Assembly (NCBI RefSeq): GCF_000143535.2
Contig: NC_037318.1
Location: 124,001-188,000 of the forward strand
DNA: 64,000 bases
Direction: 5' to 3'
From: Botrytis cinerea B05.10
Lineage: Eukaryota > Ascomycota > Leotiomycetes > Helotiales > Sclerotiniaceae
In this document: in pieces, positions 1 to 11,004 of the stretch
Layout of the letters: each line of letters starts with the position of its first letter
How positions within the stretch are numbered: position 1 is the first letter of the stretch
The notes under the pieces: generated by a model
What the model was told of the DNA's origin: nothing
Seen by the model: only the letters and a program-made list of their open reading frames with translations
Database searches by the model: none
Position numbers and translations under genes: made by a program

Positions 1-1039
1 ATATACAGGTGCACCAGGAAGTCTCTTGCCGAGACCATTGCGCCTCTTGATCTTCATCTTCTTTTTCTGACCTGCATCTGGATCATCGTCCGTTCCATCT
101 TCAGCCGAGTCGCCATTATTCGCTGTACCACCAGGGCCAATGACCTCGTTATCGTCATCAGCGTCACATTCTTCTGAGTTACAGTAGCCAATGTCTCCAG
201 AGTTAGAAAACTTGGCCGTGAATGTACACTTTCCGCCATTGTTACCCGTGCAGTAACTGCTCTTGTAAAAAGCGCTAATAATTCCGCCTTGCTTACGATT
301 TTGAGCGGCCGGTACGCAACGATTGAGGCGTGTTGTAGCACCGTTACTGGGAATTGACGATGCGAATGGATATTCATCGCATTGAAACCCGGAAGCATGG
401 CCCTTTTTGACCGAGCAGCGGTTACCACCTGAAGCGATGCAACCGGCAGCTTTACGGCGGTTACGCTTTGTGGATGCGTCAGGTTTGTCGTATTGCAAAC
501 TGTCACCTATTCCGGCACAGAAAGCTCCTGTAATCAAATGTGTCAACTAGGGAATTCATGGAAAGGAAGTGGTTAGAGAAGAAGAAGAAGAAGAAGAAGA
601 AGAAGAAGAAGAAGAAGAAGAAGAAGAAGAAGAAGAAGAAGAAGAAGAAGAAGAAGAAGAAGAAGAAGAAGAAGAAGAAGAAGAAGAAGAAGAAGAAGAA
701 GAAGAAGAAGAAGAGAAGAAGAAGAAGAAGAAGAAGAAGAAGAAGAAGAAGAAGAAGAAGAAGAAGAAGAAGAAGAAGAAGAAGAAGAAGAAGAAGAAGA
801 AGAAGAAGAAGAAGAAGAAGAAGAAGAAGAAGAAGAAGAAGAAGAAGAAGAAGAAGAATGAAAAAGAGTCCATTACCATAACACATGTTGGTGCATATCT
901 CGTCTAAGCCGTCATTGCACACAAAGATCATAAGATCATCGGGATCCGCGCGAACTTCGAGATCTGCGTCAGAGGTGCCAATGGCAGATGTTGCCGCAGC
1001 AAGGGCGAGGAATGAAGCAATTAGGCTGAGATTCTTCAT
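1..1039 (-). CDS. Secreted NucA/NucB-type deoxyribonuclease-like protein (3' part cut by window edge)
   Basis: Two exons are visible, 1039-877 and 527 to the left edge, joined by a GT-AG intron (876-528) that keeps the frame through C-Y-G-A-F-C. The N-terminus MKNLSLIASFLALAAATSA is a clear signal peptide. The mature part is Cys-rich, and residues about 104-111 read CDEYPFAS, the hallmark of the bacterial NucA/NucB non-specific DNase family, whose acidic pair is catalytic. Around 30 residues after it comes a Gly/Asn-rich loop with more Cys. The tail is acidic (DDDNE, EDGTDDDPD) then basic (KKKMKIKRRNG). At least 230 residues are present and no stop is reached. Expected role: extracellular DNA hydrolysis. 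Family membership rests on the motif and the secreted Cys-rich layout. Confidence 0.8.
528..876 (-). other. Intron of the nuclease gene, expanded by a GAA/TTC tract
   Basis: The donor reads GTAATG and the acceptor ATTACAG on the minus strand, with a CTAAC-like branch site (TCTAACCAC) just 3' of the repeat. The intron is 349 bp, against 46-99 bp for the other introns in this window. The excess is the trinucleotide tract. Confidence 0.8.
578..858. repeat. Near-perfect GAA/TTC microsatellite, about 93 units
   Basis: The plus strand is (GAA)45, then a lone GA at 713-714 that shifts the phase, then (GAA)48. It is a pure purine/pyrimidine tract inside the intron of the nuclease gene. The transcript carries the pyrimidine (UUC) strand. 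Long poly-Lys, poly-Glu, poly-Arg or poly-Leu reading frames across it are artefacts. Confidence 0.97.
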
Positions 1040-2790
1040 GATGATGGATAGATTCCGAAGAAAGAGAAGTGTGAATACTAAAGTAAAGTATTGCGTTTTG
1101 TTGTATCTGGATATTTGTGGAATGAAGTTGTTGGATAATGTTTTTGGACTGGATTCGACACAAGTGTTGAAAGCGCATCTTTATAGATTTGCTGTGCCAG
1201 TTTCTGAGTCTTTCTTAGACCAATATTCTGTAACAAAATTTGGGTAATCATCGCTACATTCATTGCCTCCACAATATCCGTCATCTTTCCGTGCCTCGCT
1301 GCCGTAAGATGATCCAATCCTTCGTACTTAGACCAAAACTTGCAGCGTCAAGATATCTCAAGTGATGCGAATTGAACAAATGATCATCGGTTCCTTGACA
1401 CGACTCAAACAAGTGTGAGAGTTTAGTAAAAAAAGAAGCTGTGGTAAGCTTGACAAAATATTTCTGGCAAGTTGCTGACCGGATCGAGTAGGATTTCGGG
1501 TGAGTAGCACCAATTGTTATTGTAAAGCAGACAAGTTTAATTGCCGGCAAAGGGGCCAATTCCAGCCGATGCTTACCATGGGCCTCAGTTTCAATGTTTC
1601 TGCTATTGTTGAACTTCCCTATGCCTGGGCTATTCGAAGGATGCAGACATAGAAAGTGATGGTTGAAGCATTGACACCGAATGAAGCTGTGGCTCATAAG
1701 CTCAGCGCATTTAACAAAACATAGGCTACAATATTATAATAGCTGTCTTTTCTCGGTTCGTGGAACAGTTATGAAACGGGCAGGCCGATTTGAATAGACT
1801 CACATGCTCGAGAGATTCGAAACAGACGAAAACCGACAAGTCTTACAGAACAAGAACTGGAAAGATCGTGCAACCTTCGTACAGACTCTATCAGCTCGAT
1901 GAGTTATGACCTCATGATTACTATCATCCTAAGCCTCCGTTTCTCAGGATTCGCAACGTTGTGGCACTGTTGAGCAGACACAATATGTTGGCTCGGAATA
2001 TTCCAGGTAAGCTGTAGTGCATGAAATCCGGGGTCCTCCAGCCATTTTGTTATGCTGTAACTATTGTCGATCTTTACTCTTGCTGCGAAACAGTCATCTC
2101 ATGCTTCTATAAATGGTGCGCAAGCAATTGAGGTCGCATTCTCTTGCAAAGCCTCAAGGATCGCCATCGCAAATTTGCACTGTACACATCTGGAGCTGAA
2201 AGTTTTAGTATAATTCACAATGATCAAAAAGACAATGCAGGTCATCACGTAAATGAGTACTGAAGATATGGATCCCAATACTTTGCGGAGAAATGAATCA
2301 AGTAGTAAATGACGACATTATCTTACATCCTGATAACTCATATCATGCAAATTTGCCGCAGTGTGCTTTAAAGACATGCCGTACATTACCGCCAATCGCC
2401 ATTGACTTATTCTTTGGAGGCTCGTTTGAAGAACCGATGACATTGGGGCGTAAAATATGCCTATCACGCCGCAAAGGATTCGAAACATTACGCTGACTGG
2501 TTCAATTGACGTCAGTGGTTACACAAGAAAAGCGATCGCTTATGTAATTGGAACATTTACTTGTTTCGACAGGGCAGCTACATACTCTGGCACATTTGTT
2601 TCGAAGGTACTCGCAGCACATTAAAGACAAGCAAAACTTTAAGTAGTTTGCACTTTACACTATTGCCTCCCCACTCTCTTCCAAACTATCAGGCCAGTTC
2701 CACCTGCTTATTTAACAAGTTCAGTAGCAGAGACTAATCCAGAGCTCAAACGATCACCTTTGCCGCTGTTCAAGTAAGCCCTAACTCGTC
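1040..2790. other. Intergenic region, no supported gene
   Basis: Short open frames occur on both strands (for example minus 1281-1697), but none has a recognisable domain, a signal peptide or splice-extended coding. It should contain the promoter of the nuclease gene and of the gene at 2791. Confidence 0.6.
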
Positions 2791-4332
2791 ATGTCTGATA
2801 AGCCGGACCTTTCATTGCCATCAAGGGCGCCGTCCATGGCACCTTATCTTGAACACACCCTTAACTTACCCCCAACGGCTCTGTATACTCTCGTCGATTT
2901 GACCGATGCAGAACTTGAAGACTGCCAACGCGAGTGCGAGAGTGAATGCGTCAAAGATGAGAGCTATCGGGGTACTTGTGTTCGTCTCGCTCCACAACCG
3001 CGATTCATCGGCCAGCCGTTGCGTGCTGTATTTGATTATCAAATCGATTTGGCAGCGCAAAACATCTTCGAGCCTTTTTACTTCATCGCCGTTGTGGAGA
3101 AAGATTGGAAAACTAAAGGTGTCGTACTAGTCACACTGAACAAGTTGGATGCCGAAGACTCCAATTGTGATGTTGATTCATTTCGCACTAAAGCTACTGA
3201 TTCCGGATTAAATGTTGCAAACTTACAAATTGCGAACATGGGTTGGGACGAATTGAAAGATTTTACTGCGCTTCATTTCGACGAAGGAGATGATGGAGGC
3301 GATAAAATTGACAAAAATAAGAACGACGATGATGTTGATAACGATGACGGTCCACCACCACCAATCAAAAATATCCCTCTGGGCTACTACATTCCCATTT
3401 ATATTCACTCAAGTTTACTCGAAGAAGATGTTGTTGCCAAGCTGGAACCAGGGTTCAAACATAAGTCACCCGAGGACTTGGCCTGCCGCGTTCAAGCCAA
3501 ACTCACACCTTCATCCTCCTCACCCAGCCCAACATCTACTCAGGACCTCATCCAGCAAGCCGCTACTATTCATCCTCAGCGCTGCTCGAAGAACAGATGG
3601 CTGCACAAAACTCACATCCTGGTCATCGACACTGCCAACCCTGACGAAAACGGCATGCTGATGGTTAAATTACCGTCGTGGGATAAAAGTCACTCAGAAA
3701 CGACTGGCAACATAGACTTGCGCAGCATCGGGAAGGAGATCGTCGTTACAACCCCTCCGCACATCCGCATTCCTTATTCCTGTCACGATGGTCTTCAGAC
3801 ACGTCTCCTAATCTTGGCTAATGGTGATGCTGATTGGCCATTGGAAAGTGTGCGCGAGCAGCCAGTCTTTATCGTCTTCCAGTATAGCACACATGGAAAA
3901 GAGCTTGGTTTCTGTGCCGACTCGATTGATTCTGAGGCAGCCAAAAGGAACCCTGGAGAGGAGAGATTGATTTATGCGCCTCAAGTGATCAAGCGACCAG
4001 GTCATGGTCTGGAGCAGATCAAATGGAGTTATGATGAGGCTGTGAAACGATTTCCTTGGTTCTGTCGTGAAAAACGTTTTAATGAGGGTCTTGACAAGAC
4101 ATTTTTCATCTGTATAGACGGCGATGACGTCGCTAAGACGGGGTTATTGCTTGCCCGAAGAAAATGGGATGGAAATTTATGGAACCGAACTCGAGATGAA
4201 CTACTCGATTTGCCCATCGATGATGTCAAGAATGTGAGAGTTCCAGTCAAAGAGGCACTTGCTATCCTGGAGAAAGGGAGAATGGGTGAAACAGATGGGA
4301 TGAGTGATAGCTTGAAGGAATTTTTTTTGTAA
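2791..4332 (+). CDS. Uncharacterised 513-residue protein with four similar modules
   Basis: This is a single uninterrupted exon from ATG to TAA. I do not recognise a named catalytic family. Four segments share one pattern, a hydrophobic strand, a polar turn, then G-x-x-L-V: about residues 94-160 (FYFIAVVEKDWKTKGVVLVT), 272-340 (HILVIDTANPDENGMLMVK), 358-425 (VFIVFQYSTHGKELGFCAD) and 435-505 (KTFFICIDGDDVAKTGLLLA). Each is followed by a basic/acidic stretch and a conserved hydrophobic pair. An acidic, proline-containing linker (about 163-192) separates modules 1 and 2. No signal peptide or membrane segment is seen, so it is probably intracellular. The module pattern recalls fungal DUF6924-type proteins, but that is only a guess from memory. 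Confidence 0.75.
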   Translation: MSDKPDLSLPSRAPSMAPYLEHTLNLPPTALYTLVDLTDAELEDCQRECESECVKDESYRGTCVRLAPQPRFIGQPLRAVFDYQIDLAAQNIFEPFYFIAVVEKDWKTKGVVLVTLNKLDAEDSNCDVDSFRTKATDSGLNVANLQIANMGWDELKDFTALHFDEGDDGGDKIDKNKNDDDVDNDDGPPPPIKNIPLGYYIPIYIHSSLLEEDVVAKLEPGFKHKSPEDLACRVQAKLTPSSSSPSPTSTQDLIQQAATIHPQRCSKNRWLHKTHILVIDTANPDENGMLMVKLPSWDKSHSETTGNIDLRSIGKEIVVTTPPHIRIPYSCHDGLQTRLLILANGDADWPLESVREQPVFIVFQYSTHGKELGFCADSIDSEAAKRNPGEERLIYAPQVIKRPGHGLEQIKWSYDEAVKRFPWFCREKRFNEGLDKTFFICIDGDDVAKTGLLLARRKWDGNLWNRTRDELLDLPIDDVKNVRVPVKEALAILEKGRMGETDGMSDSLKEFFL

Positions 4333-5339
4333 ACGCTTCCAAGTGAGCATCAATACACTTGAAACGATATTGAATAAGTAATTTGATAAGACGATGGGGC
4401 CACAATGATTGATAAAGTGATGTGAACGCTCGTTCATCGTGTTATCTAAGTAATTGCCACCTGGCTTGATTTTCACCGGGACCTTCATCGTGTACAAGGC
4501 TGTCATCCTTGGTACCCTCGGTGTATGTGAAGTTGGCAGCACAGCCAACGATCTTAAGTTACAATCTGTTACATCCACCCCATTGGAAGAAATTTGATCA
4601 ATTGTTTTATGTTAATAAATTTGGTATGTTGATAAAGATGTAGTCATCAATTATTAAATGAGTTGAGGCCTCGACTCTTACCATTTTAACCCCATTCCCG
4701 AGGACTGATCCTCAAGCAGCGAATCCCTGACCAATTCCTAACACCATATCTAATTTATATCGTTCTTCTATTCCCAGCACGTTTGCTTACACCGTTTAGA
4801 AGATATTGTAAACAAAATAGGTTGAAGAGAGAAAGAGTATGATTGATGGGGGCTTGTCTAATTCGCAAAGCCCATGACAATTCTATAACATTGATCTGTC
4901 CAACTTATCCTGTTATCTTCAAACCGCATTTATGTGAAAAAATCCACGTCATTTTCTAGAACTTGGCGAAAAACAAATCGGAATGTGATCGTGGAATATG
5001 CAGATAGTGGTTGGTGTCGTAGAAACGGCCTCCAATTGATCCATCTGCATTGTGTGGAAAATAGAATTCCGCCTTTCTATGCTCTCCTTGTAGTCCTACC
5101 TTTGATTCTTAGTTTGAACACATTTTTTTGTGTCTCTGGGGACTAGAGGTATCACAAGCCACCGTTTGGAATCTCAGCGGAGTGTCTTGAGATTGATTTG
5201 GAACTCTTCTGCTGTTTCATCCCATTTCCGATACCCAGATATCGATCCTAGATGGAATTGCTTGATTTATTATTGAGTACAAGAATCCAATAATACTCAT
5301 TTCTATTCTTTTGAATTGTGCAAAGGTTTTGAACCAGCT
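4333..5339. other. Intergenic region between convergent genes
   Basis: It contains AT-rich 3' flanks of two convergent genes. I see no domain-bearing frame, tRNA or repeat. Confidence 0.55.
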
Positions 5340-6848
5340 TCAAATAGGCGAAGACGGTATGACTACCTTCGAATTCCTATAGTACTGACTGTCCCTCATA
5401 CATGACGCGACATGTGAAGGCGAAAGCGTCGATGGCGAAGGAATTGTGGGCGAGAGACATGCTGGAGAGAAAACTAATGGTGCGAGACGTGGATATGTTC
5501 CTAGAGGGGTATGCGGCAATTCCTGCGTTTCGTTATCACTCCCCCCCAACCTCGAATTAAGACTCGAAGTTTCCTTGTGAATTGACATTGATTCGATTGG
5601 ACTTCTATCGAACTCAATCCGTTCATCCAAATGAATTTTTATAGTCTCCAAGCTTTCTCCTGTAGTCTGTTGAGGTCTTGGCTCGCTGAAGCATTTCGTG
5701 TTAATTCCCATCTCGACATCATCTGACGGTGGACCTTTCCTTGCCACATTTGTGGGGATTCGCAATGATGGTAGTGATGAAACTGCTGCATTTCTGAAAT
5801 GATTAGGGAAAATTCTCCGAAGTAGTGGTCGGAGGGTAGCGAGAGATGCGGCGAATATCGCTATTCCAGGTTCAACGGTCGACCAGACGGCTAGGGGGGT
5901 GCTTTTGAAGAGGAAATCTTCAGTAATCAATAGACTTGTGACGGTGGGAATACGAATGATGGTTGCTGTGCTAGCACTGTGCGACATGTGGCATTAGCTT
6001 TCTGTTCACAAGGTATGATAACAGGAGGAGAGAAGGTAAAATAAAGAAGAATGAACGCACATAGCACCACATGCCACGATTCCCCAGACAATAATTCTTG
6101 TACCTGTCGGCATCTGCACATTCCACATCATAAAAATTGGCAGTAAGGCCAATGCCCAATCACTTCCCGCACTCATAATACTATGCAGATACGTTCCACC
6201 CAAAATGACTTTTCTGGGCAAGCATCTTCCAGTACTTCTGACGAGAGTCGTAGCGTATCGTTCCCAAATAAGAGGTATAGGCCAGCACTGTATAACAATG
6301 CACCAGAAATAGGCAAAGCTGAAGAGTATCACAATCCACATGATGACTTTGACAGCGATTCGATGCCAGGGGATAACCATAATTCGTAGGTAGAAAAAGG
6401 CGATGGCAGTTTTTATTATAGCCATCGTCAATACATAGGCCCATTCACACAAATACCAGTACTTTTTATGAAGTTAGTCAAACTTCGAGTTGAATGATGG
6501 TTCATGTTCCAGGTGGGGAGGGAACCTACTCGAATTGCCCATATGTAATCACTTTCCTCCAGATCTTCTTGATGTCGTCCGGTACCATAGTGTAGTCCTA
6601 CTAAAACGAAACTCGTGTACATGGTATAGAGGGCCTATTATCCCATGTTCAATTAGCTATCATTTTCTCTATTCAATTGAAATAATGGTGTATTCACACA
6701 CCAAACTGAGTATCATCAACCAATCATCCCATCCCATAACTCTCTGCATGAAGTACCTGACATAAACTCTTAATGACAGCCCAATAAATGCCAAAGGGTA
6801 ACACACATACACAGCTACATATAGCTGCCATGCATTACTTTCTGCCAT
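5340..6848 (-). CDS. SAT4-type fungal rhodopsin-like integral membrane protein
   Basis: Four exons: 6848-6702, 6634-6530, 6461-6061 and 5976-5340. All introns are GT-AG (67, 68 and 84 bp). The spliced product is 429 residues. The N-terminus is short and extracellular, as usual for the family. The first loop has the diagnostic GWDDWLMI at about residues 40-47, followed by helices containing FVLVGLHYGTG and YVLTMAIIKTAIAFFYLRI. Later come an IQCWPIP loop, LLPIFMMW, and a last helix pair around IRIPTVTSLL and EPGIAIFAASLATLRPLL. The ~150-residue C-terminal tail is polar and Ser/Pro-rich, typical of the cytosolic tail. These proteins are commonly called Pth11-like or fungal rhodopsin-domain proteins. 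Ligand and function are unknown here. An upstream in-frame stop fixes the start. Confidence 0.88.
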
Positions 6849-8375
6849 TCCGAATCAAATTCCGAATATCTGCTATCTTACATATTATTATCGACGCAGA
6901 ATGTAATAAGATCTTCATATGCACCCCAACATTAAAACAAAGCGCCAGGGGACACGCACATTAATACATTTCTCTATCGTCCCATTCTGGGAACGCCCAT
7001 TTCATCATTGGCCCGGCAATCCCCCTCACATTCTTGGTACAAGATCCCGGAATTCCAAATGTATTGCTAACTATCAAGGGATTAGGGAGAGGTTCGTGCG
7101 TGTGCATTTGTTTAGCACGGAGCACTAATTGATGAACCCCCTCCGCAGATCATCGACCAAACGCCTCCCCAGCATAGATCGGAGGCACGGATGATCCCCA
7201 CCAAGTAAACTTTTCCTCCATGTAAGGTTAAACCACGATATTCTTAAAGTGGGGGTGAATTCACGATACGCGTGGATAATTGAAAGATGATGATATCGAT
7301 ATTGGTATGTTGTTGTGACCCTGTCACCTTGTGAATGTTTATGTCGTTGAGCTGGAAGAGGTGTAGAATTATCAATACTCTTAGTTGAGGCCACTGAGGC
7401 TATACACTAGTCGGTTAGTCGCACCTCTCGTATTTATGCCCAACAACGCTGAAGTCCGAGTGTTAATTCGGCACCTCCGGTTTTGAGAAGGGTTTTCGTT
7501 ATCTGTAAGTTTGATCCCTTTACTCTCAACCTGATTTGCTCGACAATGAAATTAAGTTCATCATAGTGTCACTATGGTCGTAGAATGAAAGCGTCAAAAG
7601 CTGCTGAAGCTGCCAAAGTTGCCAAAGCTGTCATTGGCTAAGATTCACTTCTTGGTGACGGTCGAGATCTTGCCGATCTAGTATTCCTCCTGTGGGAATG
7701 TTACATAATCAGATACAATTCTAGATTTTCGGGGATTTCTTCGAAAAGTAGATGTATTCGCTGTTGCCGAGAGTTTAATGGGTGGATGAATTTGAAGATT
7801 CTTAACTTTTCTTTTGTTTGACATATTTCTTACCTGCGATAATTTTCGTAAGATCATACAGATGTGACACTTGGAGGCGAAATGTAATATTGTTTGATTT
7901 ATTTTGCAGAAGAATTGATGGAGTGTGTATTTACTGCACCTCTAGGTTGTGGAAAATGTTCACTGTGGGTTTCCAGGATTCAAGATGGAAAGGTAATAAT
8001 TTGACGTTTGTTGTCATGTCATGTGGATGCTAGTGAAAGGTCATAGGGTCATCAAATAAAGGGGATTTTCTCGCTTCGAGGGCTCAATGTCTGTTACTTA
8101 GATTGGGGCTTGCTTGCGAGATAACTATACGAAACTTCAATTTTATTCACCAATAGGGGCATATGGTAGCAATTAGAATGAGAACTCTCCCTATGAAAAA
8201 TGCTGAGATTTCTTGATAACATGCGTAAAAGCATGAGAAAATCCGCAACTTCCATGAAAGTGATGTTTACGAAATGCTTGGGTAGAGATCAGTCGATAGA
8301 AATAAAACCCACGCAATTATCATGTATGCTGCCCTGATTGGGACTTCGAATTAACAAAAGTCGGGTGAAAAGACT
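6849..8375. other. Gene desert, left part
   Basis: No supported gene. A tiny frame at 7585-7641 encodes an Ala/Lys-rich 18-residue peptide (MKASKAAEAAKVAKAVIG), which cannot be distinguished from chance. Confidence 0.5.
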
Positions 8376-9244
8376 TTGGACTGTTGAATCAGAGAGGTAG
8401 TAGTATTAAAATTATGTTGCACATCGTAAAGCGGTGGAAGTAAAATCATCGAAAGTAGATTGGGAATCACATAGACTTGGACCAATGAATGGAGAGAGTA
8501 TTCCTTTTTATATCATTATGTTGCATGTCATAAAGCGGTGGAACGAATTATAGTCTGGCAATACCATCAATTCTGCTCTTTTGATTACGGGAAAAGGGCG
8601 AGATTATGACCAATGAAAGGGCTGATCCGGAAATCTAGACTCAAATGTTGCATGCCATAAAGCGGTGGAGGTGGTTTTTAGATGGAGACCTTTGAATAAT
8701 GAAGATCCATCCAACAAGGTAGATAGCTCCTGCCATTTAGCGTTCTTGCTGCATGTCGTAAAGCGGTGGGATCCTCTGCAAACAAGTTTTGTAACGGCAT
8801 AAACGAAAAGCCACATAACAAGAGCGGAAGATCGCGGTTACCCGCAGTATCATCTATAGTGAAGGTAATTGGGAGCCACTGATGTAGTCAGTGTAAATCT
8901 TGAATATCGTATATATCTTTCGATTTGAAACTCATAATTTTCCGTTGAAGAAGATCATGTCTAGTCCAATAAGGACATTTAGTCACCTGCACACTTCAAA
9001 GCAAATCAACAGCATCTTTAACGGCATCGCTTGTAGGAGGCAGAACTTTCGAATAACCAATGATAGAGAGTACTCGTGACTTTCGAATTATAATGTTGCA
9101 TATCTCGAGGCGGTGCGGTTATTGTCGGATACGTCCCAGATTTAAGGCCATCGTAGGAGAAAGTGGCAGAAATGGCATATAAACCAATGGAAAAAGACAC
9201 CACCGACTTGCTGTTTGTATTGTTGTATGTCGTAAAGTGGTATG
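8376..9244 (-). repeat. Array of six degenerate ~24-bp motif units (orientation 1)
   Basis: On the plus strand the core is TGTTGCATGTCRTAAAGCGG plus TGG, starting at 8415, 8519, 8646, 8747, 9094 and 9221 (spacings 104, 127, 101, 347 and 127). A second motif, like ACCAATGAAWGGAGA, sits 38-39 bp upstream of most units (8480, 8608, 9055, 9182; degenerate at 8708). On the minus strand several units read PPLYDMQH or close variants, but frames shift between units and stops occur. DNA-level repetition is therefore better supported than a coding repeat. Confidence 0.7.
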
Positions 9245-11004
9245 TCTGCTTTTAACACATTCATTCCTCGGCAGAATGATTGAGAATCAATCAGGACTTG
9301 CATAAGTGCCAAACTGTATCCTCAAGTAGCGCATCAAAGATGGCCGCTCTATAGATAGTTTATTCCGCCGGATGTATGGGAAGAAAATCAGTATCGAAAC
9401 CATAAGATCTATCGTAGACTTTGTTTGAGTTACATCAGGTCAGCTTCCTGTGTTTAAAACAATATTAAGTTTCTCCCCAGAACTTGGAGCCGGCGCATTA
9501 TTGATTGTTTTTTTTTTACCATCACGAAGACTTTGTTTTTCAATATTAAGGTCTAATGAAAAGTTGAAAGTGCCAATTTAAATGAAAATAATAATGAAGA
9601 TGGTGCAGTTAAATTACTTGAGAATATTTAACATGCAGCAGATGTTTTGTCATATTCTGATGATAGAAAGATGTGAAAAAAGTAGTTTTCATCACAGTAA
9701 GACGGTGATCCGAATCTATCCAATACCCATTACCAGAATCCTCTCCAGACGCTGCCATTGTTCCATCTGTTATTACATCAGATTGACTTCGTCCGCAATG
9801 GAAGAAGAAAGCTCGTTGAAGCCAAAGTTGTCATCTTTCTTAGACTCATTTATTTGTGACATCTGTTGTTCCTAGGAATGAAAAAGTTAGTAGATGTATG
9901 GGTATCAGTTTGAGTAGAGTCAGAATTACTAGTTGATCGCTGCAATGACACACCTGAATTGACTTTGTCTTCTCGAGGTCTGCTGGTAACTCTGAGGGGT
10001 TATAAATATTAGAGTCTAATGGGAGAGGTGAAGAGGAGGAAGTAAGGTGCGGAATGAACGCTAGCGGATAACACGCAATCGATAGAAATAATTGATAGAT
10101 ATCTTGAATATTAACTGACTCAAGTTGATTGACGTCTTTGTTGTGTTTTTATGATTGTGATGTATAAGGCGCAGACAGTACGGCACAACGTGAAAGCTTT
10201 ATGGAAACACGAAAGTGGGCAACTCCGCATTGGAAGATATCTTGTGTTTACAATTGAGCATATTAGAAACAACTCACCTTGGCTACCTACATGATGGTAA
10301 TATTAGAGTACTTGTATGGGCCGCTCCGCATGCAATTCATATACCTCAGATGGCCCAACATGACCTGTTTTTTGTTTATTTCCTCGCTTTTCCTTGGATC
10401 TTAGGGCTGTGTTGAACTCAGCGTCATATACAGTAATTTTATCAGAATTAAAATACGCACTATCAGTGGTAAACAACAACAACTCTTAGAAAGAATAATG
10501 TTGCTCTGTTGATGGTTGTTACATTATAGGGTAATTTTGTTATATTTTGACACAAAGGTCCGAGCGCCTGTCGCTAAAAATCGCTACGAGCCCCTAATGA
10601 AGTGTATTTAGAAACAGTCATCTATTGGAAGTTGTGGATGTCTCATCATAGATGGTGGTTGTCCAAAGAAATTGAAAAGTTGAATTAAAGAGATTTTTTA
10701 TTGTTTAGATACTGAAACGTCACAAAGTAAAGCCTCGATCGCAGTATCTACACCGAGAGCGAATGTGAGAGTTCAATCATGAAATAATTACCTTAAAGGC
10801 AGGAAGCTTTGAAAGGTAGATGAAATGAAAGATAAATTGTGAGTCCCTTGAAAGATAATTGTTGGATTTCTTACAGCAATGGTGAATAAATGAGCCCCCA
10901 ACAAATCCTTCACACTGCTAACCCAAGATACTAAGGTCTAATGTTGTGACTGACCAACAATGTGAAAAGGCTAGAATGACTGGCTTAACCTTAAACCACT
11001 AGAT
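9245..11004. other. Spacer between the two motif arrays
   Basis: No gene is supported. An AACATGCAGCAG string near 9630 resembles the unit core in the opposite orientation, possibly a decayed copy. The rest is AT-rich and featureless to my eye. Confidence 0.45.

Noticed and set aside
540..1039. Long frames of poly-Lys, poly-Glu, poly-Arg, poly-Leu, poly-Phe and poly-Ser on both strands
   Set aside because: They are translations of the GAA/TTC microsatellite inside an intron.
1281..1697. 138-residue minus frame
   Set aside because: No domain, no promoter or splice context.
7585..7641. 18-residue Ala/Lys-rich micro-ORF
   Set aside because: Too short to distinguish from chance.
8376..9244. 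CRISPR-like array
   Set aside because: The setting is eukaryotic, spacing is irregular (101-347 bp), units are degenerate and there are no cas genes.
8376..9244. Tandem-repeat protein with PPLYDMQH units on the minus strand
   Set aside because: Phase shifts and stops between units; the conserved second motif also changes frame, so DNA-level repetition explains it better.
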